NCBI RefSeq assembly: GCF_009914315.1
Contig: NZ_CP042596.1
Location: 4,588,001 to 4,652,000, forward strand
DNA length: 64,000 bases
Reading direction: 5' to 3'
Source: Granulicella sp. WH15
GTDB lineage: Bacteria; Acidobacteriota; Terriglobia; Terriglobales; Acidobacteriaceae
A program made the position numbers and the translations under genes. The notes below the pieces were generated by a model. It saw only the letters and a program-made list of their open reading frames with translations. It was not told where the DNA came from and searched no databases. Positions 52,285-61,900 of the stretch are shown here, piece by piece; position 1 is the first letter of the stretch, and each line of letters opens with the position of its first letter.

Positions 52285-52451
52285 ATACGCGAAGCATCCA
52301 AGACCGCACGAAGTGCCGCCCGCCCGGCGTTAGGGCGCTGTTGCCGTTGTCGTTGTGGTTGAGAAAAAAGCATACTTCGGGGGCTAAAGCCCGGGCCTAC
52401 CTCAGAAACAACCCTAAGAACAACAGCAACGACACAAGCTCGAAGATCAAG
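52285..52451. repeat. Composite repeat B-A downstream of the RND gene
   Basis: TACGCGAAGCATCCAAGACC, GCACGAAGTGC, CGCCCGCCCGGCGTTAGGGC, then a shortened family A part (ACTTCGGGGGCTAAAGCCCG, GGCCTACCTCAG) and a CAACAGCAACGACA tract. It fills the convergent gap. Confidence 0.85.
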
Positions 52452-55400
52452 TTATGCGGTTACGGCTTGCGCGGCATCGGGCGCGCGGTTGCAGTACGCC
52501 AGATAGAATCCCGCTGGCACGATGAAGACCGTAAGCATCAGAGACATTCCCAGGCCACCGATGAGAGCCTGCGCCAGTGGGGCATAGGCCTCGCTGCCCT
52601 CGCCCAGCTTGAGCGCCATGGGCAGCAGGCCGATGAGCGTGGCCAGAGTCGTCATCAGGATGGGGCGGAGACGGACGCGACACGATGTAGTAACGGCCTC
52701 GCGGACGCTCATGCCCTCTTTGAGCAGGTGGTGTGCGAACTCCACAATGAGGATCGAGTCCGAGCAGGAGATGCCGGTCAGCATGACGATGCCCATGAGG
52801 CTCATGACGTTGAGCGTGGTGCCCCAGAGGAGCAGCGCCAGGATGACGCCGGTGAGGCCCGGAGGCAGGGCCAGCAGGATGATGAAAGGATCGAGGAACG
52901 AACGGAACTGCGCCGTGAGGATGAGGTACAGCAGGATAATCGAGAGGCTAAGGCCGATGGCGAAGCTCTGGAACGACGCGTTCATCGACTGCACGCTGCC
53001 TGCCAGCACCACGTCGATACCGTGGGGCGCGGGGTTCGCGGCCACGATCTTGCGGATCTCGCGCGAGACGTAGCCGAGGTCTTCGGTCTTGGTGCGCACG
53101 TAGATGTCGGCCTCGCGACGGATCTGGTTGTGGTCCAGCTCGGTGGGCGAGTCGAAGCGCGTGATGTCGGCGACCATGTCGAGGCGCGTGGGGCGTGTGA
53201 CATGCTCGCCGTGCAGCGGGATGGCGCGGAGGTCGTCGAGCGATTTGACCTGGCCCTCTTTGTACATGACCGTGAGGAAGTAATTGTTGCCGTTGTTGGG
53301 ATCGACCCAGATGCTCGGCGCGATCATCTGATTGGAGGTGAGGGCCGTGATGACGTTGGAGACGACCTCCTTCTCGGTGAGGCCGAGTTCGCTGGCGCGG
53401 TTGCGATCAACGTTCAGGCGCAGCGAGGGATAGTCCACGTCTTGCGGGATATAGACGTCGGCTACACCTTTGATAGACCGCACCTGCGCGGAGATGCGCT
53501 GGGCCAGGGCGAAGTCGCCCTTGAGGTCTTTGCCGCTGACGCGGATGTCGATGGGTGCGAGCGCGCCCATGTTGAGGACGCCATCGACCAGCGAGCCGGA
53601 GGAGAAGAAGAGTTGCAGTTCGGGCATCTCGCGTGCAGCCGCGGCCTTGACCTCGTCGATGTACTTGAAGCTGCTGGTCTCGTGATCGGGCTGGAGCGAG
53701 ACCTGCATGAAGCCGGTGTGCATGGCCGAGTTAGTAGAGAAGAGCGAGGAGAAACCAGGGTCGATGCCGATGTTCGAGACGATGATGCCGATGTCGTGCT
53801 TGGAGACGATGCGGCGGATGATGCCTTCGAGCTTGGCCGTCTCCTCTTCGGTGGCGGTGATCTTGGTGCCGGAGGGAGCCTTGAAGTTGATGACGAACTG
53901 GCCTGCATCGGTGCGCGGGAAGAAGGAAAGACCGAGCAGGGGGAAGAGCGTTAGTGAGAGCAGGAACATGCTGGCCGCTCCGAGCAGCACCAGCTTGGGC
54001 CACGCGAGAACGTGCACTACCAGCTTGTCGTAACGGTTGAGGATACGCTCGAAGAGGCGGTTGAATGCAAGGTTGAAGCGGGTGGCGATGCCTGCTTTGT
54101 GACCGGGCGCGGCCTCGATGATGTGCTCGGTCTCAGCCGACTCATGCGGCAGATCGCCGTGCGGGCTCTTGATAAAGCGAGCGCAGAAGAGCGGCACGAC
54201 CGTCATGGCCACGAAATAAGAGCAGGCCAGCGAGATGACCACGGCCAGCGCGAGCGCGGTGAAGAGGAACTTGCTGACGCCGAAGAGAAGCGTGACGGGA
54301 AAGAAGACGACCATCGTGGTCAGGGTTCCGGCGAGGACTGGAAGCGCAACTTCGCGGCCTCCCTTTTCAGCCGCGACTGTAGGGGCTTCACCCGCTTCGA
54401 GATGGCGGAAGATGTTCTCGAGCACCACAACCGAGTTGTCGATGAGGCGCGAGAGCGCAAGCGCAAGGCCGCCGAGGATCATGCTGTTGATGGAGCTGCC
54501 CGCAAGTTGCAACACGAAGAACGTGGCCAGCAGCGAGAGCGGGATGGAGAAGAAGACCGCAAGCGTGGCGCGGAAGCTGCCGAGGAAGATCAGGATCATC
54601 AGGCAGGTGAGGAAGAGACCGATGCCGCCCTCATGCAGCAGCGTCTCAATCGCGGTGCGGACGAAGCGCGACTGATCGAAGACCACACGGCTCTTCATCG
54701 TGGGCGGAACGTCGTACAGCTTGTCGAGTGTGGTGCGCACACCATCGACGATGGCGATGGTGTTGGAGTCGCCGCCCTGCTTGAAGATGGGCAGGTAGAC
54801 GCCGCGCTTGCCGTCGATGCGAACGACGTTGTACTGAAGCCCGAAGGAGTCCTTGGGCACTGCTACATCACCAACACGGACGGGGTTCTGGCCGACCATC
54901 TTGATGGGCACCTGCGCGATATCGCTCGGCCCCTTGAGCATAGCGTTGGTGTAGATGTTGTAGTCGTAGCGGCCGATCTGCACGTCACCAGCGGGCAGGA
55001 TGACGTTGGAGTCGTTGACAGCGCGCACCACGTCCATGGGGCTGAGTTGGTTGGCCTCGAGCTTGTAGGGATCGGTGTAGAGCATGATCTGGCGCCACGG
55101 TCCGCCGAAGGGCTGCGGGACGCTGGCACCGGCTACACCGGCTAGCTGGTTGCGAACGAAGTTCTGCGCGGTGTCTTTGAGAACGCTCTCGGTAAGGCCG
55201 TTGCCGTTCAGAGTGACCAGCGCCACCGGCAGACTCGATGCGTCCTGTTGCAGCACGATGGGCGGAAAGGTGCCGGGTGGAAGGTCGCGCATATCGCTCA
55301 TGGCGAGCGTGGAGATGGAGGTGGCCGCAGCCGCGGGATCGGTGCCCACGCGGAAGAAGACGCGGATGATGCTGACGCCGGGGAGCGAGCGCGACTCCAT

Positions 55401-55631
55401 GTGGTCGATGCCGCCCGCGAGCGTGAACATGCGCTCCAGGTGATAGGTGATGTTGGTCTCGACCTGCTCGGGCGGCATACCGGAGTAGAAGGTCGCGACG
55501 GCGATGACGGGGATGTTGACCGGCGGGAACATGTCCACCGCCATGCGCGCGGTGCTGACCGTGCCCAGGATGCTGATGAGCAGGCAGAGGACGATGATCA
55601 GGTACGGATTACGGATGGCAAAACCAGACAT
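52452..55631 (-). CDS. RND efflux pump permease (AcrB/HAE1-like superfamily)
   Basis: A 1059-residue inner-membrane pump with the RND layout: TM1 near the N-terminus, two large periplasmic loops, six-helix bundles at about 330-500 and 860-1050. TM4 reads SRLIDNSVVVLENIFRH, with only one aspartate where AcrB has the D407-D408 pair. TM10 reads TGISCSDSILIVEFA, without the AcrB K940 lysine. It therefore belongs to the subgroup with an altered proton relay, and its substrate is unknown. It is third after the channel and adaptor genes, 12 bp downstream of the adaptor. Confidence 0.92.
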   Translation of the reverse strand: MSGFAIRNPYLIIVLCLLISILGTVSTARMAVDMFPPVNIPVIAVATFYSGMPPEQVETNITYHLERMFTLAGGIDHMESRSLPGVSIIRVFFRVGTDPAAAATSISTLAMSDMRDLPPGTFPPIVLQQDASSLPVALVTLNGNGLTESVLKDTAQNFVRNQLAGVAGASVPQPFGGPWRQIMLYTDPYKLEANQLSPMDVVRAVNDSNVILPAGDVQIGRYDYNIYTNAMLKGPSDIAQVPIKMVGQNPVRVGDVAVPKDSFGLQYNVVRIDGKRGVYLPIFKQGGDSNTIAIVDGVRTTLDKLYDVPPTMKSRVVFDQSRFVRTAIETLLHEGGIGLFLTCLMILIFLGSFRATLAVFFSIPLSLLATFFVLQLAGSSINSMILGGLALALSRLIDNSVVVLENIFRHLEAGEAPTVAAEKGGREVALPVLAGTLTTMVVFFPVTLLFGVSKFLFTALALAVVISLACSYFVAMTVVPLFCARFIKSPHGDLPHESAETEHIIEAAPGHKAGIATRFNLAFNRLFERILNRYDKLVVHVLAWPKLVLLGAASMFLLSLTLFPLLGLSFFPRTDAGQFVINFKAPSGTKITATEEETAKLEGIIRRIVSKHDIGIIVSNIGIDPGFSSLFSTNSAMHTGFMQVSLQPDHETSSFKYIDEVKAAAAREMPELQLFFSSGSLVDGVLNMGALAPIDIRVSGKDLKGDFALAQRISAQVRSIKGVADVYIPQDVDYPSLRLNVDRNRASELGLTEKEVVSNVITALTSNQMIAPSIWVDPNNGNNYFLTVMYKEGQVKSLDDLRAIPLHGEHVTRPTRLDMVADITRFDSPTELDHNQIRREADIYVRTKTEDLGYVSREIRKIVAANPAPHGIDVVLAGSVQSMNASFQSFAIGLSLSIILLYLILTAQFRSFLDPFIILLALPPGLTGVILALLLWGTTLNVMSLMGIVMLTGISCSDSILIVEFAHHLLKEGMSVREAVTTSCRVRLRPILMTTLATLIGLLPMALKLGEGSEAYAPLAQALIGGLGMSLMLTVFIVPAGFYLAYCNRAPDAAQAVTA

Positions 55632-55643
55632 GTGCGCGGCCCT

Positions 55644-56882
55644 TTATTTGTGTGGGGTGTCGTAGGCGGCTGGGCGGGGATCGACCTGCTGGCCATCGGA
55701 GAGGCCGGTGTGACGGCCCACTACGAGCACGTCGCCCTCGTGAATGCCGGAGAGGATCTCGACGCGGTATGGAGTCTGAATGCCGACCGTAACGTTGGTG
55801 ATGGCGATATGGTTGTTTCGCACCACGAAGACGCTCTGCGTGGGACCGCCCAGGCCATCGACGGCATCGAGCGGCACCGAGAGGACGTTGGGCCGGTCGG
55901 CCAGATGCAGGTGAACCTCGGCGTACATGCCGGGAACAAGTTTGCCGTCCTTGTTGGGCACGTCGACCTCGGTGTCCATGGTGCGGGTGGACATCTGCAA
56001 CGAATCGGCGAAGCGCGTCACCCTGCCGGGGAAGGTGCGGCCCGTCGTGACGACGTTGACATCTACCGGGCCGCCTACATGCACGTCGGCCACTGCCGAT
56101 ACCGGCACCGGCAGTGTAAGCCGCAGCAGGTTATCCTGCGCCAGCCGCACCACCGGCATCGACTGACTCGAAGAGGCAATGCCTGCCTGGATCATCGAAC
56201 CCGTGTTGGCATAACGCTTGGTGACTACGCCCGCAAACGGTGCGCGGATCGTGGCGTATTGCAGCATGGTCTCGGCGCGGTCACGCTCGGCCAACGCCTG
56301 CGAGCGGCTTTGCTCGGCCGACTGCAACATAGACTGCGCACTCGCCAAAGCAGCAGCGCCTTCGAGGTCATGCGCCTGGGCAACATCGACGTCCTGCCGT
56401 GGCACCAGCCCCGGATCGTGTTTCACCACCTGCTCGATGCGCGTGAAGGAGAGGTGAGCCATGTTGGCTCCGGCCTTGGCCCGCTCGACACCGCTCCGGG
56501 CCGTGGTGATGTTGGCCTCTGCCGCAAGCACCGCCGCGCGCGCCTTGGAGACCTCATTCTGTAGCTCGGGCACTTCCAGCACCGCGAGCACCTGCCCCTG
56601 TTTCACATGGTCGCCGATATCGACGGAGATCGTCTTGACGTAGCCCGCCACCTTAGCCATCACATCGACGTCCTGATAGGGCGTGAACTCGGCGCTCAAC
56701 GTAAGCTCGTTCGAGAGGCTGGCGCGAGCCACCGTGATGACCGGCACGGCGAGCGTGGCCGTCGCGGCTGCGGCTGGCTTGTCGGTCTTGCATCCGGCTA
56801 GCGATCCCGCCAGCATGAGACCTCCGAAGAGAGAGAGCAGTTCGTGTGTGCTGCGCCGCGCGTGGAGCGTGTGACTCGTCAA
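55644..56882 (-). CDS. Periplasmic adaptor (membrane fusion) lipoprotein
   Basis: A 412-residue adaptor linking pump and channel. The lipoprotein signal LSLFGGLMLAGSLAGC gives an N-terminal lipid anchor. A barrel-sandwich (lipoyl-like) region (SAEFTPYQDVDVMAKVAGYV, DIGDHVKQGQVLAVLEVPEL) and an alpha-hairpin (about 105-190) follow. A second sandwich half (YATIRAPFAGVVTKRYANTG) and a beta-barrel/MP domain (KLVPGMYAEVHLHL) complete it. This is typical of HlyD/AcrA-type adaptors. It is cotranscribed with the pump (12 bp) and channel (29 bp). Confidence 0.93.
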   Translation of the reverse strand: MTSHTLHARRSTHELLSLFGGLMLAGSLAGCKTDKPAAAATATLAVPVITVARASLSNELTLSAEFTPYQDVDVMAKVAGYVKTISVDIGDHVKQGQVLAVLEVPELQNEVSKARAAVLAAEANITTARSGVERAKAGANMAHLSFTRIEQVVKHDPGLVPRQDVDVAQAHDLEGAAALASAQSMLQSAEQSRSQALAERDRAETMLQYATIRAPFAGVVTKRYANTGSMIQAGIASSSQSMPVVRLAQDNLLRLTLPVPVSAVADVHVGGPVDVNVVTTGRTFPGRVTRFADSLQMSTRTMDTEVDVPNKDGKLVPGMYAEVHLHLADRPNVLSVPLDAVDGLGGPTQSVFVVRNNHIAITNVTVGIQTPYRVEILSGIHEGDVLVVGRHTGLSDGQQVDPRPAAYDTPHK

Positions 56883-56911
56883 AACAGTCCTCCTAATGCT
56901 TCAATCAGCGG

Positions 56912-58273
56912 TCAGTTCAGCAGACCAATGGCGTAGTCCAGATCGGCTCGTCGCGCCAGATAGCTATACCGTGCGTCCGCCGCGTTGATGCGGGCGGAGG
57001 TCTCATTCAGTTGCGCCTCGTTCAGCTCGACGATACCGCCCAGTCCAGCGTCGTAGCGGGCCTGCGCCAGACGTAGCGCTTCCGCACTCTGGGCCACAAG
57101 GCGCTGGGTCACATCGAGTGCCCGCAGCGCCTCATTCATCTGGCTGATGGCGTCGCGCACCTGCTGGTTCACGCGCAGCGTCAGGTCGGCCACATCCCTG
57201 TTTCGCGCACTCGCTTCAAGTGATGCCTCAGCCTCGCGTGCTCGGAACAGACCGCCGTTGAAGATGGGAACGTTCAGGTTGAAGCCCGCAGCCGCGTAGT
57301 CGCCCTGCAAGGTTCGATCGTGAAACGGCACTTGCCCAGCGGCTCCGAGCGCCTCGAGCGTCGGGAAGTTCAGGCGATGTTCGGCCTTCGTAAAATCCAC
57401 TGCGGCCTTGGCGTCGAACTTTGCCGCATCGAGGTCAGCACGCGTCTGCAATGCCTCTGCCAAGAGCGCCGCCTCATCCTGCGCCGTCAACGGCGGCAGC
57501 GGTAGATCCTCCAGCTTCGCGGCGATGCTCTGGGTCTCGCCCATGGCCACTGCAAGCCGTGAACGCTGCTGCTCCACGATGCTGCGGGCATGAACGACCG
57601 TAAGCTCGGCCTCCGACTCCAGCACTGCGGCAAAGTTCACATCGAGCGTGGAGCGTAGTTGGCTGTTAGCCAGTGCCGTAATCTGATGCGTAATCAAGTG
57701 CCGGTTCGCCTGCGCCTCCTCTGCCGCATGGAGCACTGCCTCCGCGCCCAGCACACCGAAGTAAGCCTGGCGCACCGCCAGCCTTACCTGCGCATGAGTC
57801 AGGGTCACAAGATCTCGTTGCGACACCACCCGGTCACGCGCGCTCGCAACCAGCGCACTGGTGCGGCCGAAGTCGGTGACCAACTGCTGAAGACTCCCGC
57901 CGTAGGCAAACCGGTCGGATACGGAAGAAGTCGTCAGAGCGCCGGAGGCGGTACTTGTACCTGTATCGGCGACGCGAGAGCCGGTCGCATTGAAACCTAC
58001 TGTCGGCAAGAGGGCGCTGCGGCTCTCCGCGACCCGCTGCTGCGCCGCACGTGCGCGAAGTTCTGCCGCCGCGATCCGCGGCTGATTGCGCAACGCGGCC
58101 TCTTCAGCGGAGGCGAGCGTCAAGGTATCTCCAGAGGGTGCGACCACTGGAGATACCGGTTGAACAGGATCTTGCACTTGAGCAAGGTCCTGTTGATGCA
58201 GCAGCACGAAGGCGAGCACCGTCACTGCAATCGATAGCCTCTTGGATGCACTCCGCAACAGATAGTCTTCCAC
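56912..58273 (-). CDS. TolC family outer-membrane channel
   Basis: A 453-residue outer-membrane factor. A signal peptide (RLSIAVTVLAFVLLHQQDLA) leads to the duplicated OEP domain with long helices (LASAEEAALRNQPRIAAAEL, then RLAVRQAYFGVLGAEAVLHA) and the second repeat (ALQTRADLDAAKFDAKAAVD, VNQQVRDAISQMNEALRALD). AQARYDAGLGGIVELNEAQL near the C-terminus is typical. GTG 58273 overlaps the upstream stop by one base (TAGTG), so it is coupled to the DUF190 gene. It should form the exit duct of the efflux system. Confidence 0.93.
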   Translation of the reverse strand: MEDYLLRSASKRLSIAVTVLAFVLLHQQDLAQVQDPVQPVSPVVAPSGDTLTLASAEEAALRNQPRIAAAELRARAAQQRVAESRSALLPTVGFNATGSRVADTGTSTASGALTTSSVSDRFAYGGSLQQLVTDFGRTSALVASARDRVVSQRDLVTLTHAQVRLAVRQAYFGVLGAEAVLHAAEEAQANRHLITHQITALANSQLRSTLDVNFAAVLESEAELTVVHARSIVEQQRSRLAVAMGETQSIAAKLEDLPLPPLTAQDEAALLAEALQTRADLDAAKFDAKAAVDFTKAEHRLNFPTLEALGAAGQVPFHDRTLQGDYAAAGFNLNVPIFNGGLFRAREAEASLEASARNRDVADLTLRVNQQVRDAISQMNEALRALDVTQRLVAQSAEALRLAQARYDAGLGGIVELNEAQLNETSARINAADARYSYLARRADLDYAIGLLN

Positions 58274-58626
58274 TAAGCAATCACCTGCGATTTAGTTCGA
58301 GCTGACTTTATAACCTGCGTCGGATGTACCTCGACCAAGCCGTCGGAGACAGCTTCCAATAGCGCGGGCAGCAAGGCCTCGACCTTCTCCACCGCGTCCA
58401 CAAAGGTAAGGATGATGGGAAGATGCTCGCCTTCGACAGAGCCTGCGCCCGAGACATGGAGCCGCTTGTTCGCACCAAATCCTGCATACGGCCGGATCAC
58501 AGATGCACCCTCGACGCCTCGCTGCTGTAGGAGTGCCAGCAGGTCCTGATGTAGGAATCCTGTCTCCGAACCGGTATCGTCGTTCAGGTAGATTGTGACT
58601 TTTAGCGCGGGACCAACCCTTACCAT
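58273..58626 (-). CDS. DUF190 family PII-like protein, first gene of the efflux operon
   Basis: A 117-residue protein of the DUF190 family: LKVTIYLNDDT, then LLALLQQRGVEGASVIRPYA, GFGANKRLHVSG, LPIILTFVDAVEKVEALLPA and LVEVHPTQVI. DUF190 proteins have a ferredoxin-like PII fold and form trimers; several relatives bind nucleotides. Here it opens an RND efflux operon, so a role in sensing or modulating the pump is inferred. ATG 58626 has GAGG upstream. The triple operator lies 66-93 bp upstream. Confidence 0.85.
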   Translation of the reverse strand: MVRVGPALKVTIYLNDDTGSETGFLHQDLLALLQQRGVEGASVIRPYAGFGANKRLHVSGAGSVEGEHLPIILTFVDAVEKVEALLPALLEAVSDGLVEVHPTQVIKSARTKSQVIA

Positions 58627-58691
58627 TCACCCTCACAGCGCAAAATTCGCGGACTGGGATCAACGATAAGGTTCAATCCTCCTTTCAGCGC

Positions 58692-58719
58692 CTTACGTCT
58701 ACCTGACGAAGTTCTTACG
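58692..58719 (-). promoter_or_regulatory. Triple 11-bp-spaced YGTAAG operator (copy 3) of the efflux operon
   Basis: On the minus strand the half-sites are CGTAAG (58714-58719), CGTCAG (58703-58708) and CGTAAG (58692-58697), each 11 bp apart. This is the same geometry and consensus as at 51319 and 48979. The array faces the DUF190-TolC-adaptor-RND operon, whose first start is 66 bp downstream. Confidence 0.7.
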
Positions 58720-58882
58720 CCATCGAAATATCTCCGGCGCAATAAGTCACTGAAATAGTTACTATTTCTCGATGCAGAAGGTAGAAGATTGGAAAAATCC
58801 TCAACTTATAGGACGTTTCTGGAGGTCGCTTTATATCGTGAACATCCAGAGCAGGAGAGGGGAAGCCTTAGCGGCAACAGAA

Positions 58883-58915
58883 CACAAAAAGGGCCACCTT
58901 TAAAGGTGGCCCTTT
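58883..58915 (-). terminator. Terminator of the Oar-like receptor gene
   Basis: A perfect 14-bp-arm palindrome (AAAGGGCCACCTTT / AAAGGTGGCCCTTT) continues on the minus strand as TTTTTGTGTT, 20 bp after the receptor's stop. Confidence 0.93.
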
Positions 58916-58935
58916 CTCTAACAACAAGCCTCGGT

Positions 58936-61900
58936 TTAGAAGAAAAGCCTCGCTGACAACTCGAGCTGTCTGGGGGTATAGCTGAAACCACTGTTGTTGG
59001 TACGGCTCACCGTTCCGAAGTTCGATTGGTAGGTCGCGGTACCCGTAAGCGCCGTAGACTTCGCCAACTGGAAGGCTGTTCCAAACACACTGGTCTCGTT
59101 CTGGTGATTTGCGACGTTGAATGCTTGCAAGAACACCTGGAGATACGTCCTCTCGGTGAACCGGAACTGCTTCTCAACACGCACATCATCAATCAAAACT
59201 CGGTTATATGTCAGGTTGTTATGGCCCAATTGCGGAATGTAGCTCGGGCCGCCCGATCCATTGAAGCTCGTAGAGATCGCGCTGTTCGAGTTGCTGCCGC
59301 TCACCGAAGCCGAGTAGGGAAGCCCTGTCTGGAACTGGAAGCTATTATCGAGGCTCCAGTCATTGACCGCGCGGCTCAGGATGCCATGGCCCTTGACCAG
59401 GTTCGGAAGGTTGTACAGAGCATATCCCACGAAACGATTCGGGATATTGAACTGGCTGTTGCCATAGTTGGCCCGTGGATTTCCATAGGGGTCGTACCAG
59501 CTATTGGTGCCACCTGCGGTTGTTGCATTCTGCGAGAAATCAAGTGCGTGAGCCCATGTGTAGCTCGCATCGAACTGCAGGCTTTTCAATGAGCGGTTCT
59601 GTATCTCCGCTGCGAGGGCGTTGTAGCTCGAGTTCACGTTGCTCAAGTACTCGCTGATCGAGCTGAAATTTGTTGCACTCGGTCCAAGAAGAGCAGTGTT
59701 CCCATGGCTCGTAAACGTCGGTACGGCGATCACGGATCCATTTGGAATCGGGCTCTTTCCGGTCGTATCGATGAAGGTTACATTCACCACCTGAGTCGCC
59801 GGATTGAGGTTTACATCCAGGAAGTTAGGAAGCTCGCGGCCCAGCGCCCCAAGGTAGCTCACCTGGAAATAAGTGCCGCGGCCAAGTTGCTGCTGCGCCT
59901 GCAGATCGAACTCCATCACCATCGGGTTTTGCAGGTTCTTCGCACGGAACAAACCCGCAGCCTTGGCAGAAGTGGTCTCCTGTGCCGGAGAGAACGTATT
60001 GCCAAAGAAAGGCTCAGACGCGAGGCCCGTTGAGGCGCTTACTGTCGGCGTAGTCTGCGCGAGCGGGCTTCCTGTCGTCGCGAGAACGGTTCCGAGATTG
60101 CCATTGGTGATGCGGCCATAATATGCACCGAACCCACCTCTCAGTACGGTCTTTCCCTTACCAAACACATCATAGGCAAAGCCGACGCGTGGCCCGAAGT
60201 TATTGCGATCATGCGGATTGTTATCAATTCCCGTATACGGTATGAAATTTGTAGTTTGCGAGATCAACGCCGGCACCGGCGCTGGAGTCAATTCATAGTC
60301 GTAACGAAGTCCAAGCTCAAGCGTCAATCGAGGCGTGATCTTGTAGTTGTCCTGCGCGAAGATGGCATAGTCCAGCGTTGCAAAATCGAACGTGGTGGGT
60401 CCAAAGCCCTGCTGATAAGTCGAGTAGCACGGGTAAGCTCCGACTGCGCTAGCGGTAGCCGTAGCAGCGACGAGCTGCGCCGCGTCACACGTTCCTCTAC
60501 CCTTCGCCCCAAGGTCCGCAAAATAGTTCGCGAGATTGTTGCTGTAGATGTAGTTGCCTTCGTAATACTGAGCCTGGTTTGTCAGGTCGTAGTTGTGCAC
60601 AATATCCACGCCGAACTTGAAGCTATGGTTACCATGGCTCAAATAGAGCGTGTCACCGATCTGCCACTTCCTTTCATCCGGATATTTCGGGCGGTAAGAA
60701 TAGTAAGGCGAGCCGAAAAACGCTCCGATCTTGGTGTCTAGCGTGATGTACGGAATATTGCCGTTTGCCTGCTGCAGCACATTCTTCGAGTAATCGCTCA
60801 ATGGCTGCTGGCCTTCATTATTCAGCTCACGTCCGTACTGATAAAGCATCTCATTCGAGAGGTTCGAGCGAAACAGGCTTGTGAGCTTTGCCAGTCCATA
60901 ATCGAGTTTCACGAAGTCCGTACCCGTGGAGTCCAGAGAGTAATCACCAGTTGCATTCGTCTGCACGCCGCCTGGCGAATCCCAACGAAGCCGATGGTAC
61001 AGCACCTCAACATGCTCCTTTGAATTGATCTGGTAATCAAGCTTTGGAGTATTGATCTCCTGATAGCCAGTGCGCGGGATCAATCCGAGATCCGTGTTCA
61101 GGGCCGCAAGATCAGACTTATAGAGCGCAGCTCCTGCGGCATAAGTTGACAGCTTTAACCGCGCCGTCAGTGTGCAGGCCTGTGCGTCGATTACGTTCCC
61201 GCCTGCCGGAGCGCCAGCCAGATAACCCGTTGTAATGTTGCACGTTGCAGATCCGGGTAACACAGCGTCAGGCTGTGCATTGAAGCCGTAGGAGGAGCTG
61301 TTATTTACCGACGAAGGGTTCGATGCCACGCCGGAGAGCGGGAAGATGCGACTGTGCTGGTCATACGTGTAGAAGAAAAACAGCTTATCCTTGATGATCG
61401 GCCCACCAGCAGAGAAGCCGTAGATCTTGCGAATGTCCTTCGGCTTGAAAGGCACGTTCGTCACCGTGCCGCTTGAGCTCACCTGCGGAATCGTGCTCTG
61501 GTCGTTGAACGCATTCCACTTGCTCTCGCGATCGTAAAAGTATAGCTGACCATGAAGTTCGTTTGTTCCGCTCTTTGTGACCGAGTTCACAACGCCACCG
61601 GCTGCACGGCCATACTCCGCGGGATACACGCCCGTATTCACCTGAAACTCGCGGACTGCGCTCCCCGAAGTGGAATAAGCCTCGCGCGTCCGTCCGCGTT
61701 CTTCGGCGAAGTAGGCCTGGTTATCATCCGCGCCGTCAATCTCAATGTTATTTAGAATCGTGCTGATACCACGCACACTGATTAAACCGAAGCCGCTAGA
61801 ATCCACAGTCACACCCGGCGTAAGAAGCGCCAGTGCCGACCAGCGCCGGTTGTTTACGGGGATATCTTCAAGAGCCTTTTGATTGATATTCGAAGAGAAA

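Larger units (their letters stand above)
58627..58935. other. Control region between the efflux operon and the receptor terminator
   Basis: This 309-bp gap holds the efflux operon's operator (58692-58719) and the terminator of the following receptor gene (58883-58915). No dispersed repeat is present. A 43-codon frame at 58772 runs into the terminator and is not accepted. Confidence 0.6.

Noticed and set aside
58772..58903. 43-codon frame starting at ATG 58772
   Set aside because: No ribosome-binding site, and it ends inside the receptor terminator hairpin.
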